Below, one piece after another: positions 45,767-56,080 of a DNA stretch of 64,000 bases (positions within the stretch are counted from its first letter, which is position 1; the number at the start of each line of letters is the position of its first letter). Below the pieces are notes generated by a model that saw nothing but the letters and a program-made list of their open reading frames with translations, was not told the origin of the DNA and did no database searches. The translations under genes and the position numbers were made by a program. Source of the DNA: Allobosea sp. (GTDB lineage Bacteria > Pseudomonadota > Alphaproteobacteria > Rhizobiales > Beijerinckiaceae); contig NZ_JAFKFX010000024.1 in assembly GCF_017308075.1 (NCBI RefSeq), positions 410,645 through 474,644 of the forward strand. The letters are read 5' to 3'.

Positions 45767-47047
45767 ATGTCCAATTCCGCCATCGAAGCCCGCCGGGCTG
45801 CGGCCGTCTCGCGCGGCGTCGGCGTCGCCACGCAGATCTATGCCGACCGGGCGCAGAACGCCGAGCTCTGGGACGCCGAAGGCAAGCGCTATATCGACTT
45901 CGCTGCCGGCATCGCCGTGGTGAACACCGGCCACCGCCATCCAAGGGTGATCGCGGCGGTGCAGGCCCAGCTCGAGCGCTTCACCCACACCTGCCATCAG
46001 GTCGTGCCCTATGAGAATTATGTCGCCCTGGCCGAGCGGCTGAACGAGGCCGTGCCTGGCGACTTCGCCAAGAAGACCATCTTCGTCACCACCGGTGCCG
46101 AAGCGACCGAGAATGCGGTGAAGATCGCCCGCGCCGCCACCGGCCGCTCGGCCGTCATCGCCTTCGCTGGCGGCTTCCACGGCCGGACCTTCATGGGCAT
46201 GTCGATGACCGGCAAGGTGGCGCCCTACAAGGTCGGTTTCGGCCCGATGATGCCGGAGGTCTACCACATCCCCTTCCCGGTCGAGCTGCACGGCGTCACC
46301 GCTGAGGCTTCGCTGGCCGCGCTCGACCGGCTGTTCAAGGCCGATGTCGATCCGTCGCGCGTCGCGGCGTTCATCATCGAGCCGATCCAGGGCGAAGGCG
46401 GATTCTACGAGGCGCCGCGCGCCTTCATGGCGGCCCTGCGGGCGCTGGCCGACCAGCATGGCATCCTGCTGATCGCCGACGAGGTGCAGACCGGCTTCGC
46501 CCGGACCGGCCGGATGTTCGCGATGGAGCGCACCGGCGTGGTCGCCGACATCACCACCATGGCAAAGGGCCTCGGCGGTGGCTTCCCGATCGCAGCCGTG
46601 ACCGGACGCGCCGAAATCATGGACGCCCCCGGTGTCGGCGGCCTCGGCGGAACCTATGGCGGCAACCCGATCGGCATCGCTGCGGCCCATGCCGTGCTCG
46701 ACGTCATCGCCGAAGAAGGGCTCTGCGCCCGGGCCGAGCAGCTCGGCGCCCGCCTGAAGCAGCGCCTGCAGTCGCTGACGGCCGATGTGCCTGAGATCGC
46801 CGACATCCGCGGCCCCGGCTTCATGAACGCGGTCGAGTTCACCTTGCCGGGGACGAAGACCCCCGCCCCCGACTTCACCAATCGTGTCCGCGCCCGCGCG
46901 CTCGAAAAGGGCCTGATTCTGCTGAACTGCGGCGTCTACGGCAATGTCATCCGCTTCCTGTCGCCGCTGACGATCAGCGACGAGACCTTCTCCGAGGCGC
47001 TCGACATCCTCGAGGACAGCCTGCGCGAATGCGCTGCGGAGGCCTGA
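45767..47047 (+). CDS. gabT: 4-aminobutyrate--2-oxoglutarate transaminase
   Basis: A 426-residue class III PLP aminotransferase converting 4-aminobutyrate to succinate semialdehyde. Key parts are [52 protein letters not shown], the PLP Asp in [14 protein letters not shown] and the PLP Lys in [14 protein letters not shown]. Start ATG 45767 has GAGGGGAG upstream. It is 4 bp from gabD, so they form an operon. A close relative such as 5-aminovalerate aminotransferase is possible; the gabD partner favours GABA. Confidence 0.93.
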   Translation: MSNSAIEARRAAAVSRGVGVATQIYADRAQNAELWDAEGKRYIDFAAGIAVVNTGHRHPRVIAAVQAQLERFTHTCHQVVPYENYVALAERLNEAVPGDFAKKTIFVTTGAEATENAVKIARAATGRSAVIAFAGGFHGRTFMGMSMTGKVAPYKVGFGPMMPEVYHIPFPVELHGVTAEASLAALDRLFKADVDPSRVAAFIIEPIQGEGGFYEAPRAFMAALRALADQHGILLIADEVQTGFARTGRMFAMERTGVVADITTMAKGLGGGFPIAAVTGRAEIMDAPGVGGLGGTYGGNPIGIAAAHAVLDVIAEEGLCARAEQLGARLKQRLQSLTADVPEIADIRGPGFMNAVEFTLPGTKTPAPDFTNRVRARALEKGLILLNCGVYGNVIRFLSPLTISDETFSEALDILEDSLRECAAEA

Positions 47048-47051
47048 GACG

Positions 47052-48530
47052 ATGGCGCTCGCAGCTAGCCTCCTCGCGCGGCTCAAGGATACCTCGCTCG
47101 CCGTCGAATGCGGCTTTGTCGCCGGCCGGCCCGTCGACGCAGCGGCAACCGGTCGGACTTTCAACGTTACCAACCCCTCGACAGGCGAGGTCCTGGCGAC
47201 GCTGCCGGATCTGAACCGGGCCGAGGCGTCGGCCGCCATCGACGCGGCGCAGGAGGCACAGAAGGACTGGGCCGCTCGCACCGGCAAGGACCGGGCGGCG
47301 ATCCTGCGCCGGCTGTTCGACCTGATCGTCGCCAATGCCGACGATCTCGCGGCGATCCTCACCGCCGAGATGGGCAAGCCGCTGGCCGAAGCCAAAGGCG
47401 AGGTCCTCTACGGCGCCTCCTATGTCGAATGGTTCGGCGAGGAGGCCAAGCGGGTCTATGGCGACACCATCCCCGGGCACCAGCCCGACAAGCGGATCAT
47501 CGTCGTCAAGCAGCCCGTCGGCGTGGTGGCGGCGATCACGCCCTGGAACTTTCCGAACGCGATGCTGGCGCGCAAGCTGGCGCCGGCCCTCGCCGCCGGC
47601 TGCGCCATGGTGGCCAAACCCGCCTCGGAAACCCCGCTCTCGGCCCTCGCCCTCGCCGTCCTCGCCGAGCGCGCCGGTCTGCCCGCCGGGCTCTTCAGTG
47701 TGCTGCCCTCGACCGATTCGGTCGCCGTCGGCCGCGAGTTCTGCGAGAATCCGAAAATCCGCAAGCTGACCTTCACCGGCTCGACCAATGTCGGCAAGAT
47801 CCTGATGCGGCAGGGCGCCGACCAGGTGCTCAAGCTCGGGCTCGAGCTCGGCGGCAATGCCCCCTTCATAGTCTTCGACGATGCCGATCTCGACGCTGCC
47901 GTCGAAGGCGCGATCGTCTCGAAATACCGCAATAACGGCCAGACCTGCGTCTGTGCCAACCGCCTCTATGTCCAGGCTGGAGTTTACGACGCCTTCGCCG
48001 AGAAACTCGCCGCGCGCGTCAGGCAGATCAAGGTCGGCGACGGTTTCGAGGCGGGCGCGCTCGCCGGCCCGCTCATCTCGGACAAGGCGCTGGCCAAGGT
48101 GGAGGAGCACATCGCCGACGCGACCGCGCAAGGCGCGCAGGTGCTGACCGGCGGCCGGCGCGACCAGCGCGGCGGCCTCTATTTCGAGCCGACCGTGCTG
48201 ACCGGCGCCACCGCCGCGATGAAGGTCGCGCGCGATGAGACCTTCGGTCCGGTCGCCCCCCTGTTCCGCTTCGAGACCGTCGCGGAGGTGGTGGCGATGG
48301 CCAACAACACCGAGTTCGGCCTCGCCTCCTATCTCTATTCGCGCGACGTTTCGAAGATCTTCCGCGTCGCCGAGGCGCTGGAATACGGCATGGTCGGCAT
48401 CAACACCGGGCTGATCTCGACCGAAGTCGCACCCTTCGGCGGCATCAAGCAATCGGGTCTCGGCCGCGAGGGCTCGAAATACGGCATCGAGGACTATCTC
48501 GAGATCAAATACCTCTGCCTCAGTGTCTAG
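47052..48530 (+). CDS. gabD: succinate-semialdehyde dehydrogenase (NADP+)
   Basis: A 492-residue aldehyde dehydrogenase. It has [20 protein letters not shown], the cofactor loop [10 protein letters not shown], the catalytic Glu in LELGGNAPF and Cys in [11 protein letters not shown], with a neighbouring Cys two residues on as in other GabD proteins. [15 protein letters not shown] and the ending [13 protein letters not shown] are typical of GabD. It completes GABA breakdown to succinate. The last 11 bases overlap the convergent TetR gene. Confidence 0.94.
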   Translation: MALAASLLARLKDTSLAVECGFVAGRPVDAAATGRTFNVTNPSTGEVLATLPDLNRAEASAAIDAAQEAQKDWAARTGKDRAAILRRLFDLIVANADDLAAILTAEMGKPLAEAKGEVLYGASYVEWFGEEAKRVYGDTIPGHQPDKRIIVVKQPVGVVAAITPWNFPNAMLARKLAPALAAGCAMVAKPASETPLSALALAVLAERAGLPAGLFSVLPSTDSVAVGREFCENPKIRKLTFTGSTNVGKILMRQGADQVLKLGLELGGNAPFIVFDDADLDAAVEGAIVSKYRNNGQTCVCANRLYVQAGVYDAFAEKLAARVRQIKVGDGFEAGALAGPLISDKALAKVEEHIADATAQGAQVLTGGRRDQRGGLYFEPTVLTGATAAMKVARDETFGPVAPLFRFETVAEVVAMANNTEFGLASYLYSRDVSKIFRVAEALEYGMVGINTGLISTEVAPFGGIKQSGLGREGSKYGIEDYLEIKYLCLSV

Positions 48531-49188
48531 CTAGCACGCCCGGAGCGTCCGGGCGCGCCTGCCTGGGCACGACGCCGAGAAAGATGATCAGGACATGCTT
48601 CTCGATCTCGTGCTTGAGCGCGTCGAGCGTCATGGTCTCGTCCGAGATGAAGCGGCCGAAATGATAGGTGCCGATCGCGGTGATCAGTTCGGCCAGCGCC
48701 CTGATGTCGACATCGGCATCGAGCTGGTCGCGCTCCTTGAAGGTACGCAGCATGCGCCGATAGTGCCGTTCGATCAGCCAGCCGAAGATGATCCCGGCGC
48801 GGTGGAGACGGCTGCCGGGCTGGAGATAGGGCGCGGACAGAATGACCCGCCAGCATTCCCGGCCGAGCGTGCGCATCGCCTGATCGGCGAGCAGACGCTC
48901 GAAGCCCTGCACGGCCTCCATGGGATCGCCCGGCGGATTCTGCACGAAGGCGCTACGCTCGGCCCAGGAGCTGTAGGCATGCCGCGCGGCCAGCGCGGTC
49001 AGGATGTTCGCCTTGTTTGTGAAGTAGTTATAGACCGTGGCCGGCGCGACCTCGGCCGCCTCGGCGATCTCCTCGATCCGCGTGCTGTCATAGCCGCTCT
49101 GCGCGAACAGGCGAGAGGCCGCGCCCAGAATGAGCCCGATGCGGTGCTGCCGGTTGCGCTCTCTCAGTCCGATCACTTTGCTGGCCAA
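48520..49188 (-). CDS. TetR-family transcriptional regulator
   Basis: A 222-residue regulator. The N-terminal helix-turn-helix is typical ([47 protein letters not shown]), followed by a ligand-binding C-terminal domain. The start is TTG at 49188 with a perfect AGGAGG six bases upstream. It overlaps the gabD 3' end by 11 bases and stands divergent to the polyamine-type ABC operon, which it most likely represses. Confidence 0.9.
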   Translation of the reverse strand: MASKVIGLRERNRQHRIGLILGAASRLFAQSGYDSTRIEEIAEAAEVAPATVYNYFTNKANILTALAARHAYSSWAERSAFVQNPPGDPMEAVQGFERLLADQAMRTLGRECWRVILSAPYLQPGSRLHRAGIIFGWLIERHYRRMLRTFKERDQLDADVDIRALAELITAIGTYHFGRFISDETMTLDALKHEIEKHVLIIFLGVVPRQARPDAPGVLARH

Positions 49189-49341
49189 AACGCCCTCCTG
49201 TTCCCCGCGAGCCTAGCTCAAAAAATTTTAGAGTGGGCTCTTTTTTTATAGTTGACTCTGATTTTGAGGCAGCTAAGCTCCATAATCGTTCGACCAGACA
49301 GCCAAGGTCGAAATAAATATAACAGAGGGGCTGCCTTGACA
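49189..49341. promoter_or_regulatory. AT-rich divergent promoter region, TetR / ABC operon
   Basis: The most AT-rich stretch of the catabolic region, with AAAAAATTTTAGAGTGGGCT and a T7 run. AGAG-TGGG-CTCT (49230-49241) is a small inverted repeat and AGAGT recurs inverted as ACTCT at 49255; these are candidate TetR half-sites. No convincing -35/-10 pair could be fixed. Confidence 0.4.
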
Positions 49342-50436
49342 ATGACGGCAACGATTCCAGGTCATGACCTGTCGATATCTCGTGTCTCGAAGACATTCGG
49401 AACATTCAAAGCTGTCAAAGACGTCTCTCTAGACATCAAGGGCGGTGAATTTCTTACGATGCTAGGTCCTTCCGGTTCCGGGAAGACCACCTTGTTGATG
49501 ATGATTGCGGGCTTTGTGCAGCCCGACCAAGGTAGCATCCACCTCGACAAGCAGCCGATCACGCATCTGCCGCCGGAGTCGCGCAATTTCGGCATGGTCT
49601 TTCAGGGCTATGCGCTGTTCCCGCATCTGTCGGTCTTCGACAACGTCGCCTTTCCGCTGAAAGTGCGCCGGCGCCCGCGCGCCGAGATCGAGGAAAAGGT
49701 CAAGGCGGCACTCGAGTTGGTCAAGCTGACGACCCAGAGCGAGCGCCTGCCGCGCCAGCTCTCGGGCGGGCAGCAGCAGCGCGTCGCCCTCGCTCGTGCG
49801 CTCGTCTTCACCCCTCACCTTCTCCTGCTCGACGAGCCTTTGAGCGCGCTCGACAAGAAGCTGCGCGCCGAACTCCAGGAGGAGCTGAAGCGCCTGCACC
49901 GCAAGGTCGGCCTGAGCTTCATCTATGTCACCCATGACCAGGACGAGGCGCTGTCCATGTCCGACCGCATCGTCGTGATGAGCGACGGGCGACTGGTCGA
50001 GCAGGGCACACCGAGCGAGCTCTATGATCGGCCCCGCACGGCCTTCGTCGCCGACTTCCTCGGCAAGAGCAATTTCGTGCGCGGCAAGGTCGAGTCCCAT
50101 GTCGGGGACGGTTTCGTATTCTCCGGGGACGGCGTGCGCTTCGTGCAGAAGGCCCGCGACGCCAAGCCGGGCATCGGCTCGAAGGTCACGGTCGCGCTGC
50201 GGCCGGAAAAGCTCTCCATCGTCGCCCCCGGCACCGAAAGCGACAACCGGCTGAGCGGCGTCGTCAGGGAGTGGAACTATTTCGGTTCGGAGTTCCGCGT
50301 CCTCGTCGACACCGCGGGCTGCGGCCCGATCAGCGTCTCCTTGCCGGCCTGGACTGCCGGCAATGCTCCGGAAGTCGGGCAATCCCTCGAACTGGGCTGG
50401 AGTGCGCGGGCGGGGATGGAAGTCCAGGAGGCTTAG
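49342..50436 (+). CDS. ABC transporter ATP-binding protein, polyamine type (PotA-like)
   Basis: A 364-residue import ATPase. Walker A GPSGSGKTT, Q-loop MVFQGYALFPHLSVFDNVAF, signature LSGGQQQRVALARAL, Walker B LLLLDEPLSALDKKLR, switch YVTHDQDEALSMSDR. A C-terminal TOBE domain (~285-355) is present. First gene of the operon. ATG 49342 was chosen; a TTG at 49336 is closer to the GAGGGG ribosome site and may be used instead. Substrate should be an amine given the solute-binding protein and neighbours. Confidence 0.93.
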   Translation: MTATIPGHDLSISRVSKTFGTFKAVKDVSLDIKGGEFLTMLGPSGSGKTTLLMMIAGFVQPDQGSIHLDKQPITHLPPESRNFGMVFQGYALFPHLSVFDNVAFPLKVRRRPRAEIEEKVKAALELVKLTTQSERLPRQLSGGQQQRVALARALVFTPHLLLLDEPLSALDKKLRAELQEELKRLHRKVGLSFIYVTHDQDEALSMSDRIVVMSDGRLVEQGTPSELYDRPRTAFVADFLGKSNFVRGKVESHVGDGFVFSGDGVRFVQKARDAKPGIGSKVTVALRPEKLSIVAPGTESDNRLSGVVREWNYFGSEFRVLVDTAGCGPISVSLPAWTAGNAPEVGQSLELGWSARAGMEVQEA

Positions 50437-50493
50437 CGGCCGGACCTAACGACCGGAAAGCCTCATCTTCATCATCAACGAAAACAGGGGATC

Positions 50494-51600
50494 ATGATGG
50501 AAAAGCAGAGCTTCGCGGAAGATTGCAGGGCCCTTGCGGCCGAACTCGGCAGCGGCCAGACGCGCCGCGACCTGATCCGCAGCGCGCTCGCGCTCGGCGT
50601 CGCGCCGGCAGCGCTGGCACTTGGCGGCGGCGCCGCACGGGCCCAGAGCGGCAAGGAAGTCGTGCTGGTCAATTTCGGCGGCGTCGCGATGAAGGCCTTC
50701 GACGAGGCCTTCGTGAAGCCCTTCGCCGCCCAGGGTGGCAAGATCGTGCTCGACGGCAGCGGCGCGCTGAACGGCAAGATCCTCACCATGGTCCAGTCGC
50801 GCCATGTCACCTGGGACATTTGCGACGCCGGCATCACGACCCTCGCCGAGCTCGGCCCGCACGGCGCGCTGGAGAAGATCGACTACTCGATCGTCGACAA
50901 GAAGAAGCTGGACCCCACCTTTGCCTATGACGAAGGCGTGGTGAACTACATGTTCAGCTCGGTCCTGGCCTGGGACAAGAGCAAGGTCTCGGGCGAGCCG
51001 ACGCTTGCGGACTTCTTCGACACTAAGAAATATCCGGGCCGGCGCATGATGCGCAAGGACTCGCAGGCGATGCTCGAGCTCGCCCTGATGGCCGACGGCG
51101 TGCCGAAGGACAAGCTCTACCCGCTCGACGTCAAGCGCGCCTTCGCCAAGATCGCGACGATCAAGAAGGATCTGCTGTTCTGGAACAGCGGCTCGGAAAG
51201 CCAGAGCCTGATGCGCGACGGCGAATGCGTGATGGGCCTGCTCTGGCACACCCGCGCCAACGTGCTCGCTGACGAGACGCAGGGCCGCGTCACCTACACT
51301 TTCAAGGACGGCCTGCTCCAGCCCGGCCTCTGGGTCGTGCCCAAGGGCAACCCTGCTGGCAAGGAAGCGATGCGCGCCATCGCCTCGATGCAGCAGCCTG
51401 AAGGACAGGTGAAGCTCCTGGCGGCGATGGGCAACGGCCCCGCGAACCCTGCGGCCGATGCGCTCGTGCCGGCGGAACTCAAGAAGAAGAACCCCTCCGA
51501 CGCTGCCAACGCCGCGATCCAGGCCAAGATCAACGCCGAATGGTACAAGGCCAACCATTCGAAGACGTTCCAGAGCTTCCTGGACCTGATCTCCTCGTAA
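50494..51600 (+). CDS. extracellular solute-binding protein, polyamine type (PotD-like)
   Basis: A 368-residue periplasmic binding protein. The N-terminus carries a twin-arginine-like signal, TRRDLIRSALALGVAPAALA, ending GGAARA|QSG. The mature part fits the spermidine/putrescine-binding family: VVLVNFGGVAMKAFDEAFVK, HVTWDICDAGITTLAEL, GVVNYMFSSVLAWDKSK, GLWVVPKGNPAGKEAM. It captures the substrate for the two permeases downstream. A 10-bp stem-loop follows the gene, probably raising its share of the mRNA. Confidence 0.92.
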   Translation: MMEKQSFAEDCRALAAELGSGQTRRDLIRSALALGVAPAALALGGGAARAQSGKEVVLVNFGGVAMKAFDEAFVKPFAAQGGKIVLDGSGALNGKILTMVQSRHVTWDICDAGITTLAELGPHGALEKIDYSIVDKKKLDPTFAYDEGVVNYMFSSVLAWDKSKVSGEPTLADFFDTKKYPGRRMMRKDSQAMLELALMADGVPKDKLYPLDVKRAFAKIATIKKDLLFWNSGSESQSLMRDGECVMGLLWHTRANVLADETQGRVTYTFKDGLLQPGLWVVPKGNPAGKEAMRAIASMQQPEGQVKLLAAMGNGPANPAADALVPAELKKKNPSDAANAAIQAKINAEWYKANHSKTFQSFLDLISS

Positions 51601-51627
51601 CGGCTGCGCGTCACCCGACGCGCGACA

Positions 51628-51657
51628 GGTCATGCCCTCCGCAAGGTGGGCATGACC
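51628..51657 (+). terminator. intra-operon stem-loop after the binding-protein gene
   Basis: GGTCATGCCC (51628-51637) pairs perfectly with GGGCATGACC (51648-51657) around a 10-base loop, with no U-run. Such hairpins after binding-protein genes often protect the upstream mRNA or reduce read-through. Confidence 0.55.
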
Positions 51658-51694
51658 GCGCCCGAGGGCGCTTTCCCACCCGATCGGACATGTG

Positions 51695-52576
51695 ATGACT
51701 GCTCCTGCCGACTCAGCGCGCAGCCGGGCCGGTCTCGGCCTCTTCGCGTCGCCCCAGACGCGCTACTGGCTGCTGATCGCGCCGGCTCTCCTCCTGATGG
51801 GGGTCTTCTACATCTACCCGATCGGCCGCGTGCTCTGGATGAGCGTCACGGTGCCGGCTCCGGGCCTCGACAATTACGAGTTGCTCGCCAGCAGTGCCTC
51901 GATCCAGCGCATGCTCTGGACCACGGCCCGCATCAGCGTGCTGACGACGATTTTCACGCTTCTGCTGGCCTATGTCGTCGCCTATGCGCTCGTGCACTCC
52001 TCCCCGAGAGTCCAGCGCTGGATGTTCCTCGGCGTGCTCGTGCCGCTGTGGATTTCCGTGCTGGTGCGCGCCTTCGCCTGGTTCGTGCTGCTGCGCCGCG
52101 AAGGGCTGATCAATTCCGCGCTGATGGCGACGGGGGTCACCGACTCGCCGCTGAGCCTGATCTGGAACGAGACCGGCGTCATGATCGGCATGGTGCACTA
52201 CATGCTTCCGCTCGGCATCCTGCCGATCTTCTCGAACATGCGCGACATCGACCAGCGCTGCATCGCCGCCGCGCGCGGCCTCGGCGCCTCGAGGTTCGAA
52301 GCCTTCTGGCGGGTGTTCCTGCCGCTTTCCCTGCCCGGCGTCGTCGGCGCCAGCATCCTGGTCTTCATCTTCTCGCTCGGCTTCTTCGTCACCCCGGCCC
52401 TGCTCGGCGGCGGCAAGACGCTGATGATCGCCGAATACATCAAGGTCCAGATCCTCGAGGTCGTGCGCTGGGGCGTCGCCAGCATGCTCGCCGCCGTGCT
52501 GCTGATCGTCATCGGCGTGCTGCTCGCAGCGCTGAGCCGGCTGGTCAATCTGCGTAAACTCTTCGGAGCGGGCTAA
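51695..52576 (+). CDS. ABC transporter permease, PotB-like
   Basis: A 293-residue inner-membrane permease with six helices: YWLLIAPALLLMGVFYIYPI, ISVLTTIFTLLLAYVVAYAL, GVLVPLWISVLVRAFAWFVL and others. The EAA loop that docks on the ATPase is AARGLGASRFEAFWRVFLPL. Start ATG 51695, with a GTG one codon earlier. It ends 4 bp before the second permease. Confidence 0.92.
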   Translation: MTAPADSARSRAGLGLFASPQTRYWLLIAPALLLMGVFYIYPIGRVLWMSVTVPAPGLDNYELLASSASIQRMLWTTARISVLTTIFTLLLAYVVAYALVHSSPRVQRWMFLGVLVPLWISVLVRAFAWFVLLRREGLINSALMATGVTDSPLSLIWNETGVMIGMVHYMLPLGILPIFSNMRDIDQRCIAAARGLGASRFEAFWRVFLPLSLPGVVGASILVFIFSLGFFVTPALLGGGKTLMIAEYIKVQILEVVRWGVASMLAAVLLIVIGVLLAALSRLVNLRKLFGAG

Positions 52577-52580
52577 GCTC

Positions 52581-53375
52581 ATGACCGGCAACGGCTTCGG
52601 CAACATCTCGATCATGACGCGTTCGTTCGCGTGGCTGATCATCTGCTTCCTCGTCCTCCCGATCACCGTGGTCTTCGCGGTTTCGGTGACCGACCGGCAC
52701 TATCTCTCGCTGCCGGAATCGGAGGTCTCCTTCCAGTATTACCGAAACCTGTTCAGCAGCGGCCCCTGGCTCGTCAGCATCCTGCAGAGCTTCATCATCG
52801 CCTGCGTCTCGACGGCGGTGGCCGTCGTCGCCGGCACGCTCTGCGCCATCGGCTGCTGGCGCCTCGGCAACCGGGCCAGCGATTTCGTCCGCATGCTGAT
52901 GCTGGTGCCGATCATGGTGCCGACCATCGTCTACGCGCTCGGCATCTACCAGTTCTGGATCGATCTGCGCCTGCTTGACACCTATACCGGCCTGATCATC
53001 GCCCATGCCGTCACCGGCGTCCCCTATGTGGTGATCACGGTCTCGACCGCGCTCGCCGGTTTCGACCCGCGCCTCGAGCAGGCCTCGCTCAGCCTCGGCG
53101 CCAGCATGGGCCAGACGCTGCGCCTGGTGATCATCCCGAACATCATGCCCGGCGTCGTCTCCGGTCTGATCTTCGCCTTCATCCATAGCTGGGACGAGCT
53201 CGTCCTCGCCCTCTTCATCGCCGGTCGCGCCGTCTTCACCCTGCCGCGCCGCATGTGGGACGGCATCAACGAGGCGCTCGATCCGACCATGGCCGCCGTC
53301 GCGGCGGTCCTCATCGCCGTCACCGTCAGCCTTCTGTGCGCGGACGCCTATGTGCGCTCGCGGCGCGCGAACTGA
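52581..53375 (+). CDS. ABC transporter permease, PotC-like
   Basis: A 264-residue permease, partner of the previous gene. Six helices, beginning LIICFLVLPITVVFAVSVTD. The EAA loop is ASLSLGASMGQTLRLVIIPN. FAFIHSWDELVLALFIAG is typical of PotC proteins. Together with the PotA-, PotD- and PotB-like genes it makes a full importer. Confidence 0.92.
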   Translation: MTGNGFGNISIMTRSFAWLIICFLVLPITVVFAVSVTDRHYLSLPESEVSFQYYRNLFSSGPWLVSILQSFIIACVSTAVAVVAGTLCAIGCWRLGNRASDFVRMLMLVPIMVPTIVYALGIYQFWIDLRLLDTYTGLIIAHAVTGVPYVVITVSTALAGFDPRLEQASLSLGASMGQTLRLVIIPNIMPGVVSGLIFAFIHSWDELVLALFIAGRAVFTLPRRMWDGINEALDPTMAAVAAVLIAVTVSLLCADAYVRSRRAN

Positions 53376-53396
53376 ACCATCCGAAAAGGCAGAACC

Positions 53397-54995
53397 ATGT
53401 CTGACATCAGCGATTTTGGCGCCGACAAGCAGAGCGCGCTCGCCTGGCTGGAAGAGAACGCAGAGCGTCTCTCGGCCGACCATATGACGATCTGGGACCT
53501 GCACGAGCCGTCCTGGCGCGAGTACCGCTCCGCCGCCTGGTATGTCGAGCGGCTGCGCGCCGAGGGCTTCACCGTCGAGGAAGGTTCGGGCGGCATGCCG
53601 ACGGCGTTCTGCGCCGAGTGGTCGAATGGCGAGGGCCCGACCATCGGTGGCTATGCCGAATACGACGCCGTGCCCGGCACCTCGCAGGAGGCCGTGCCCT
53701 TCCGCAAGCCGCGCGAGGGCGTCAGCCGCCACGCCGCCGGCCATACCGACCCGCATTCGGCGCTCGGGATCGGCGCGTTCGCCGGCTTCCTCGCCGCCAA
53801 GCACGCCATGGAGAAGCACGGCATCAAGGGCCGCATCAAGTTCTTCGGCGAGCCGGCCGAGAAGATGTGCGGCTCCAAGCCGGTGCACGCGGCGAAGGGC
53901 TACTACAACGATCTCGACGCCGCGATCAGCTTCCACCCGCACTCGTTCCCGGCGCTGGCCAACAGCTGCTTCTGGGACACCCACAGCGCCCCCTATTGGA
54001 GCCGCGTCTACACCTTCGAATGCCCGAACCCGGAGACCTGGCAGCAGACCGGCGCCTTTGCCGGCGTGACTCATAGCCACTCGACCGCGCGCGCACCCGG
54101 CGCGATCGACGCGGTCTGCCTGATGTACACCTCGTCCAAGTACATGAAGGAGTCGATGCTGCCGCATCACGGCAGCTGGACGCTCAACGAGCACATCATC
54201 CAGGCGGGCTATGCCGCCGCCGACAATCTCGCCCCCGGCCTCGCCCAGATCCAGTATTCGCTGCGCGCCCCGACGCTCGACATGTGCGAGCGTGTCTTCG
54301 CGGTGCTCGACCGCAATGCCGAGCATTGCGCCGCGATGAGCCACTGCACGGTCACACCGGCCTGGATCACCCGTACCCGCGCCGGCCTGCCGAACCATGC
54401 GATGGCGCAGGCGGCCTGGCGCAATTTTTCCGCGATCGGCGCGCCGCAATGGGGCGAGGAAGCACGCAACTTCGGCCGCGAGATCCAGCGCAACCTTGGC
54501 CTGGAGCCGATGGACGACCCGTTCATGCCGGAGATCCAGCGCCTGACGGCGCCCTGGGAGGGCGAGGAGGCGTTCCGCGCGCAATTGCCGTCCTGGCAGA
54601 AGAACCTCGCTGCCGACGACTATGTCGACTACACATGGCATGCACCGACGGTGCGGCTCTATGTCGGCCGCCCGACCCTCAAGGCCCCGCCCGGCTACCG
54701 CTATCCGGAATGGACCCGCTACGCCATGGGCGGCATGCCGGCCTGCATCGACCCGATGTGGAGCACCGCGGCCAAGGTCATCGCCACCACCATCGTCGAC
54801 CTCCTGACCGACGGCACCAGCCTCGCCGCGGCGCAGGCGGAGTTCAAGGAGCGCACCGGCGGCGGCATCGGCGGCGAGAAGTGGGTCGCGCCGCTGCTGC
54901 CGGCCGATTTCGAGGCGCCCGTCAATTATCGCTGGCCGGAATACGTCACCACCGCCCGTGGCGACGAATGGACCATTCCGACCGCTGCCGGCTGA
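53397..54995 (+). CDS. M20-family amidohydrolase (AbgB-like)
   Basis: A 532-residue metallo-amidohydrolase. The N-terminal HMTIWDLHEPSWREYRSAAW and GPTIGGYAEYDAVPGTSQEA hold family metal-site elements, with RHAAGHTDPHSALGIGAFAG, RIKFFGEPAEKMCGSKPVHA and ISFHPHSF further on. It resembles the aminobenzoyl-glutamate utilisation B subgroup of M20, which splits amide bonds. In this operon the likely substrate is an N-acyl or amide form of the imported amine. It is longer than usual M20 peptidases (~400), with extra C-terminal sequence. Confidence 0.87.
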   Translation: MSDISDFGADKQSALAWLEENAERLSADHMTIWDLHEPSWREYRSAAWYVERLRAEGFTVEEGSGGMPTAFCAEWSNGEGPTIGGYAEYDAVPGTSQEAVPFRKPREGVSRHAAGHTDPHSALGIGAFAGFLAAKHAMEKHGIKGRIKFFGEPAEKMCGSKPVHAAKGYYNDLDAAISFHPHSFPALANSCFWDTHSAPYWSRVYTFECPNPETWQQTGAFAGVTHSHSTARAPGAIDAVCLMYTSSKYMKESMLPHHGSWTLNEHIIQAGYAAADNLAPGLAQIQYSLRAPTLDMCERVFAVLDRNAEHCAAMSHCTVTPAWITRTRAGLPNHAMAQAAWRNFSAIGAPQWGEEARNFGREIQRNLGLEPMDDPFMPEIQRLTAPWEGEEAFRAQLPSWQKNLAADDYVDYTWHAPTVRLYVGRPTLKAPPGYRYPEWTRYAMGGMPACIDPMWSTAAKVIATTIVDLLTDGTSLAAAQAEFKERTGGGIGGEKWVAPLLPADFEAPVNYRWPEYVTTARGDEWTIPTAAG

Positions 54996-55042
54996 CCCCC
55001 AACTGCGAGAGATCAGTTCAGCGCCGGATTCAGGAGAAGACC

Positions 55043-56050
55043 ATGTCGATCATTTCGGAACACGAATACCGCTACAACATGCTCATCAAGACCTTCGCCT
55101 CACGGGCCGAGCCGGCCTTCGAGGCCGAGTCCGAGCAGGTCGAGGTCTGGGGGCGGCGCTGGGGCTGCAACAACGATGTCGGCCAGATCCGCAAGGTGCT
55201 GATGCACCGGCCCGGCCCGGAGCTGAACATCGTCGACCCCGCCAAGCGCATCGCCGACATCGGCGCCTTCGGCGATCCTGAGCAGGGCTGGTACTGGCGC
55301 GGCGACACGATCCCGGATCTTCCGGCCCAGCAGGCCCAGCATGACAACCTCGTCGCCGCGCTGCGCGAGGAAGGGGCCGAGGTCGTCTTCCTCGACGAAT
55401 GCGCGCCGGGCAAGATGAAGTCCGTCTACACCCGCGACAGCGTCATCGCCATCGATGGCGGCGCCATCGTCACCCGTCTCGGCCCGCCGATCCGCCGCGG
55501 CGAGGAGCTGCCGGTCACGCGTACCCTCGCCAAGCTCGGCATGCCGATCCTGCGGACCATCGGCGGCACCGGCCTGATGGAAGGCGGCAGCTTCGCCTTC
55601 ATCACGCCGAAGGTCGCGGTCATCGGCCTGTCGAGCCGCGTCAACGAGGAAGGTGCGCGCCAGCTCGAGGAAGTGCTGCGTGTCCACGGGGTCGAATTGC
55701 TGCGGGTCGAGCTCACCGGCTATCGCCTGCATATCGACGGCATGTTCGTGATGATCGACGCCGAGACGGCGTTTGTGAATCCGACGCTGCTGCCCTTCTG
55801 GTTCCTCGAGCGGCTGAAGCAGCTCGGCATCCGCCAGATCGAGGTCTGCCCGGATGACGGCAACTGGGTCATCAACTGCCTCGCCGTGCGCCCGGGCCGG
55901 GTGATCATGGCCGGCGGCCTCTCCGAGCGCACGCAGGCGAAGTTCGACAAGGCGGGCATCTCCGTGCGCGTCGTCGAATACGACAAGGTCGCGCTCGGCG
56001 GCGGCGGCATCCACTGCTCGACCTCGCCGCTGATTCGCGATCCGCTCTGA
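55043..56050 (+). CDS. guanidino-group hydrolase of the arginine deiminase / DDAH / amidinotransferase superfamily
   Basis: A 335-residue pentein-fold enzyme. Catalytic parts are intact: Asp in SVYTRDSVIAID, GLMEGGSFAFI, the His/Asp pair in YRLHIDGMFVMID and the nucleophile Cys in GGGGIHCSTSPLIRDPL. These enzymes act on guanidino groups of arginine, methylarginines or similar. I chose ATG 55043, which follows AGGAGA; a much longer upstream frame is non-coding. With two M20 enzymes in the same operon it points to a guanidino or ureido substrate. It could be a deiminase, a dimethylaminohydrolase or an amidinotransferase. Confidence 0.88.
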   Translation: MSIISEHEYRYNMLIKTFASRAEPAFEAESEQVEVWGRRWGCNNDVGQIRKVLMHRPGPELNIVDPAKRIADIGAFGDPEQGWYWRGDTIPDLPAQQAQHDNLVAALREEGAEVVFLDECAPGKMKSVYTRDSVIAIDGGAIVTRLGPPIRRGEELPVTRTLAKLGMPILRTIGGTGLMEGGSFAFITPKVAVIGLSSRVNEEGARQLEEVLRVHGVELLRVELTGYRLHIDGMFVMIDAETAFVNPTLLPFWFLERLKQLGIRQIEVCPDDGNWVINCLAVRPGRVIMAGGLSERTQAKFDKAGISVRVVEYDKVALGGGGIHCSTSPLIRDPL

Positions 56051-56056
56051 TCACTC

Positions 56057-56080
56057 GGGGCCGGGCTTTCGCCCGGCCCC
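56057..56080 (+). terminator. intra-operon stem-loop before the ThDP enzyme gene
   Basis: GGGGCCGGGC (56057-56066), loop TTTC, GCCCGGCCCC (56071-56080), perfect 10-bp stem without U-run. It may attenuate the downstream half of the operon. Confidence 0.55.

Noticed and set aside
54284-55042. N-terminal extension of the guanidino hydrolase gene into the M20 gene
   Set aside because: The extension is an out-of-frame reading of the amidohydrolase; the ATG at 55043 has a strong AGGAGA site and the family N-terminus.
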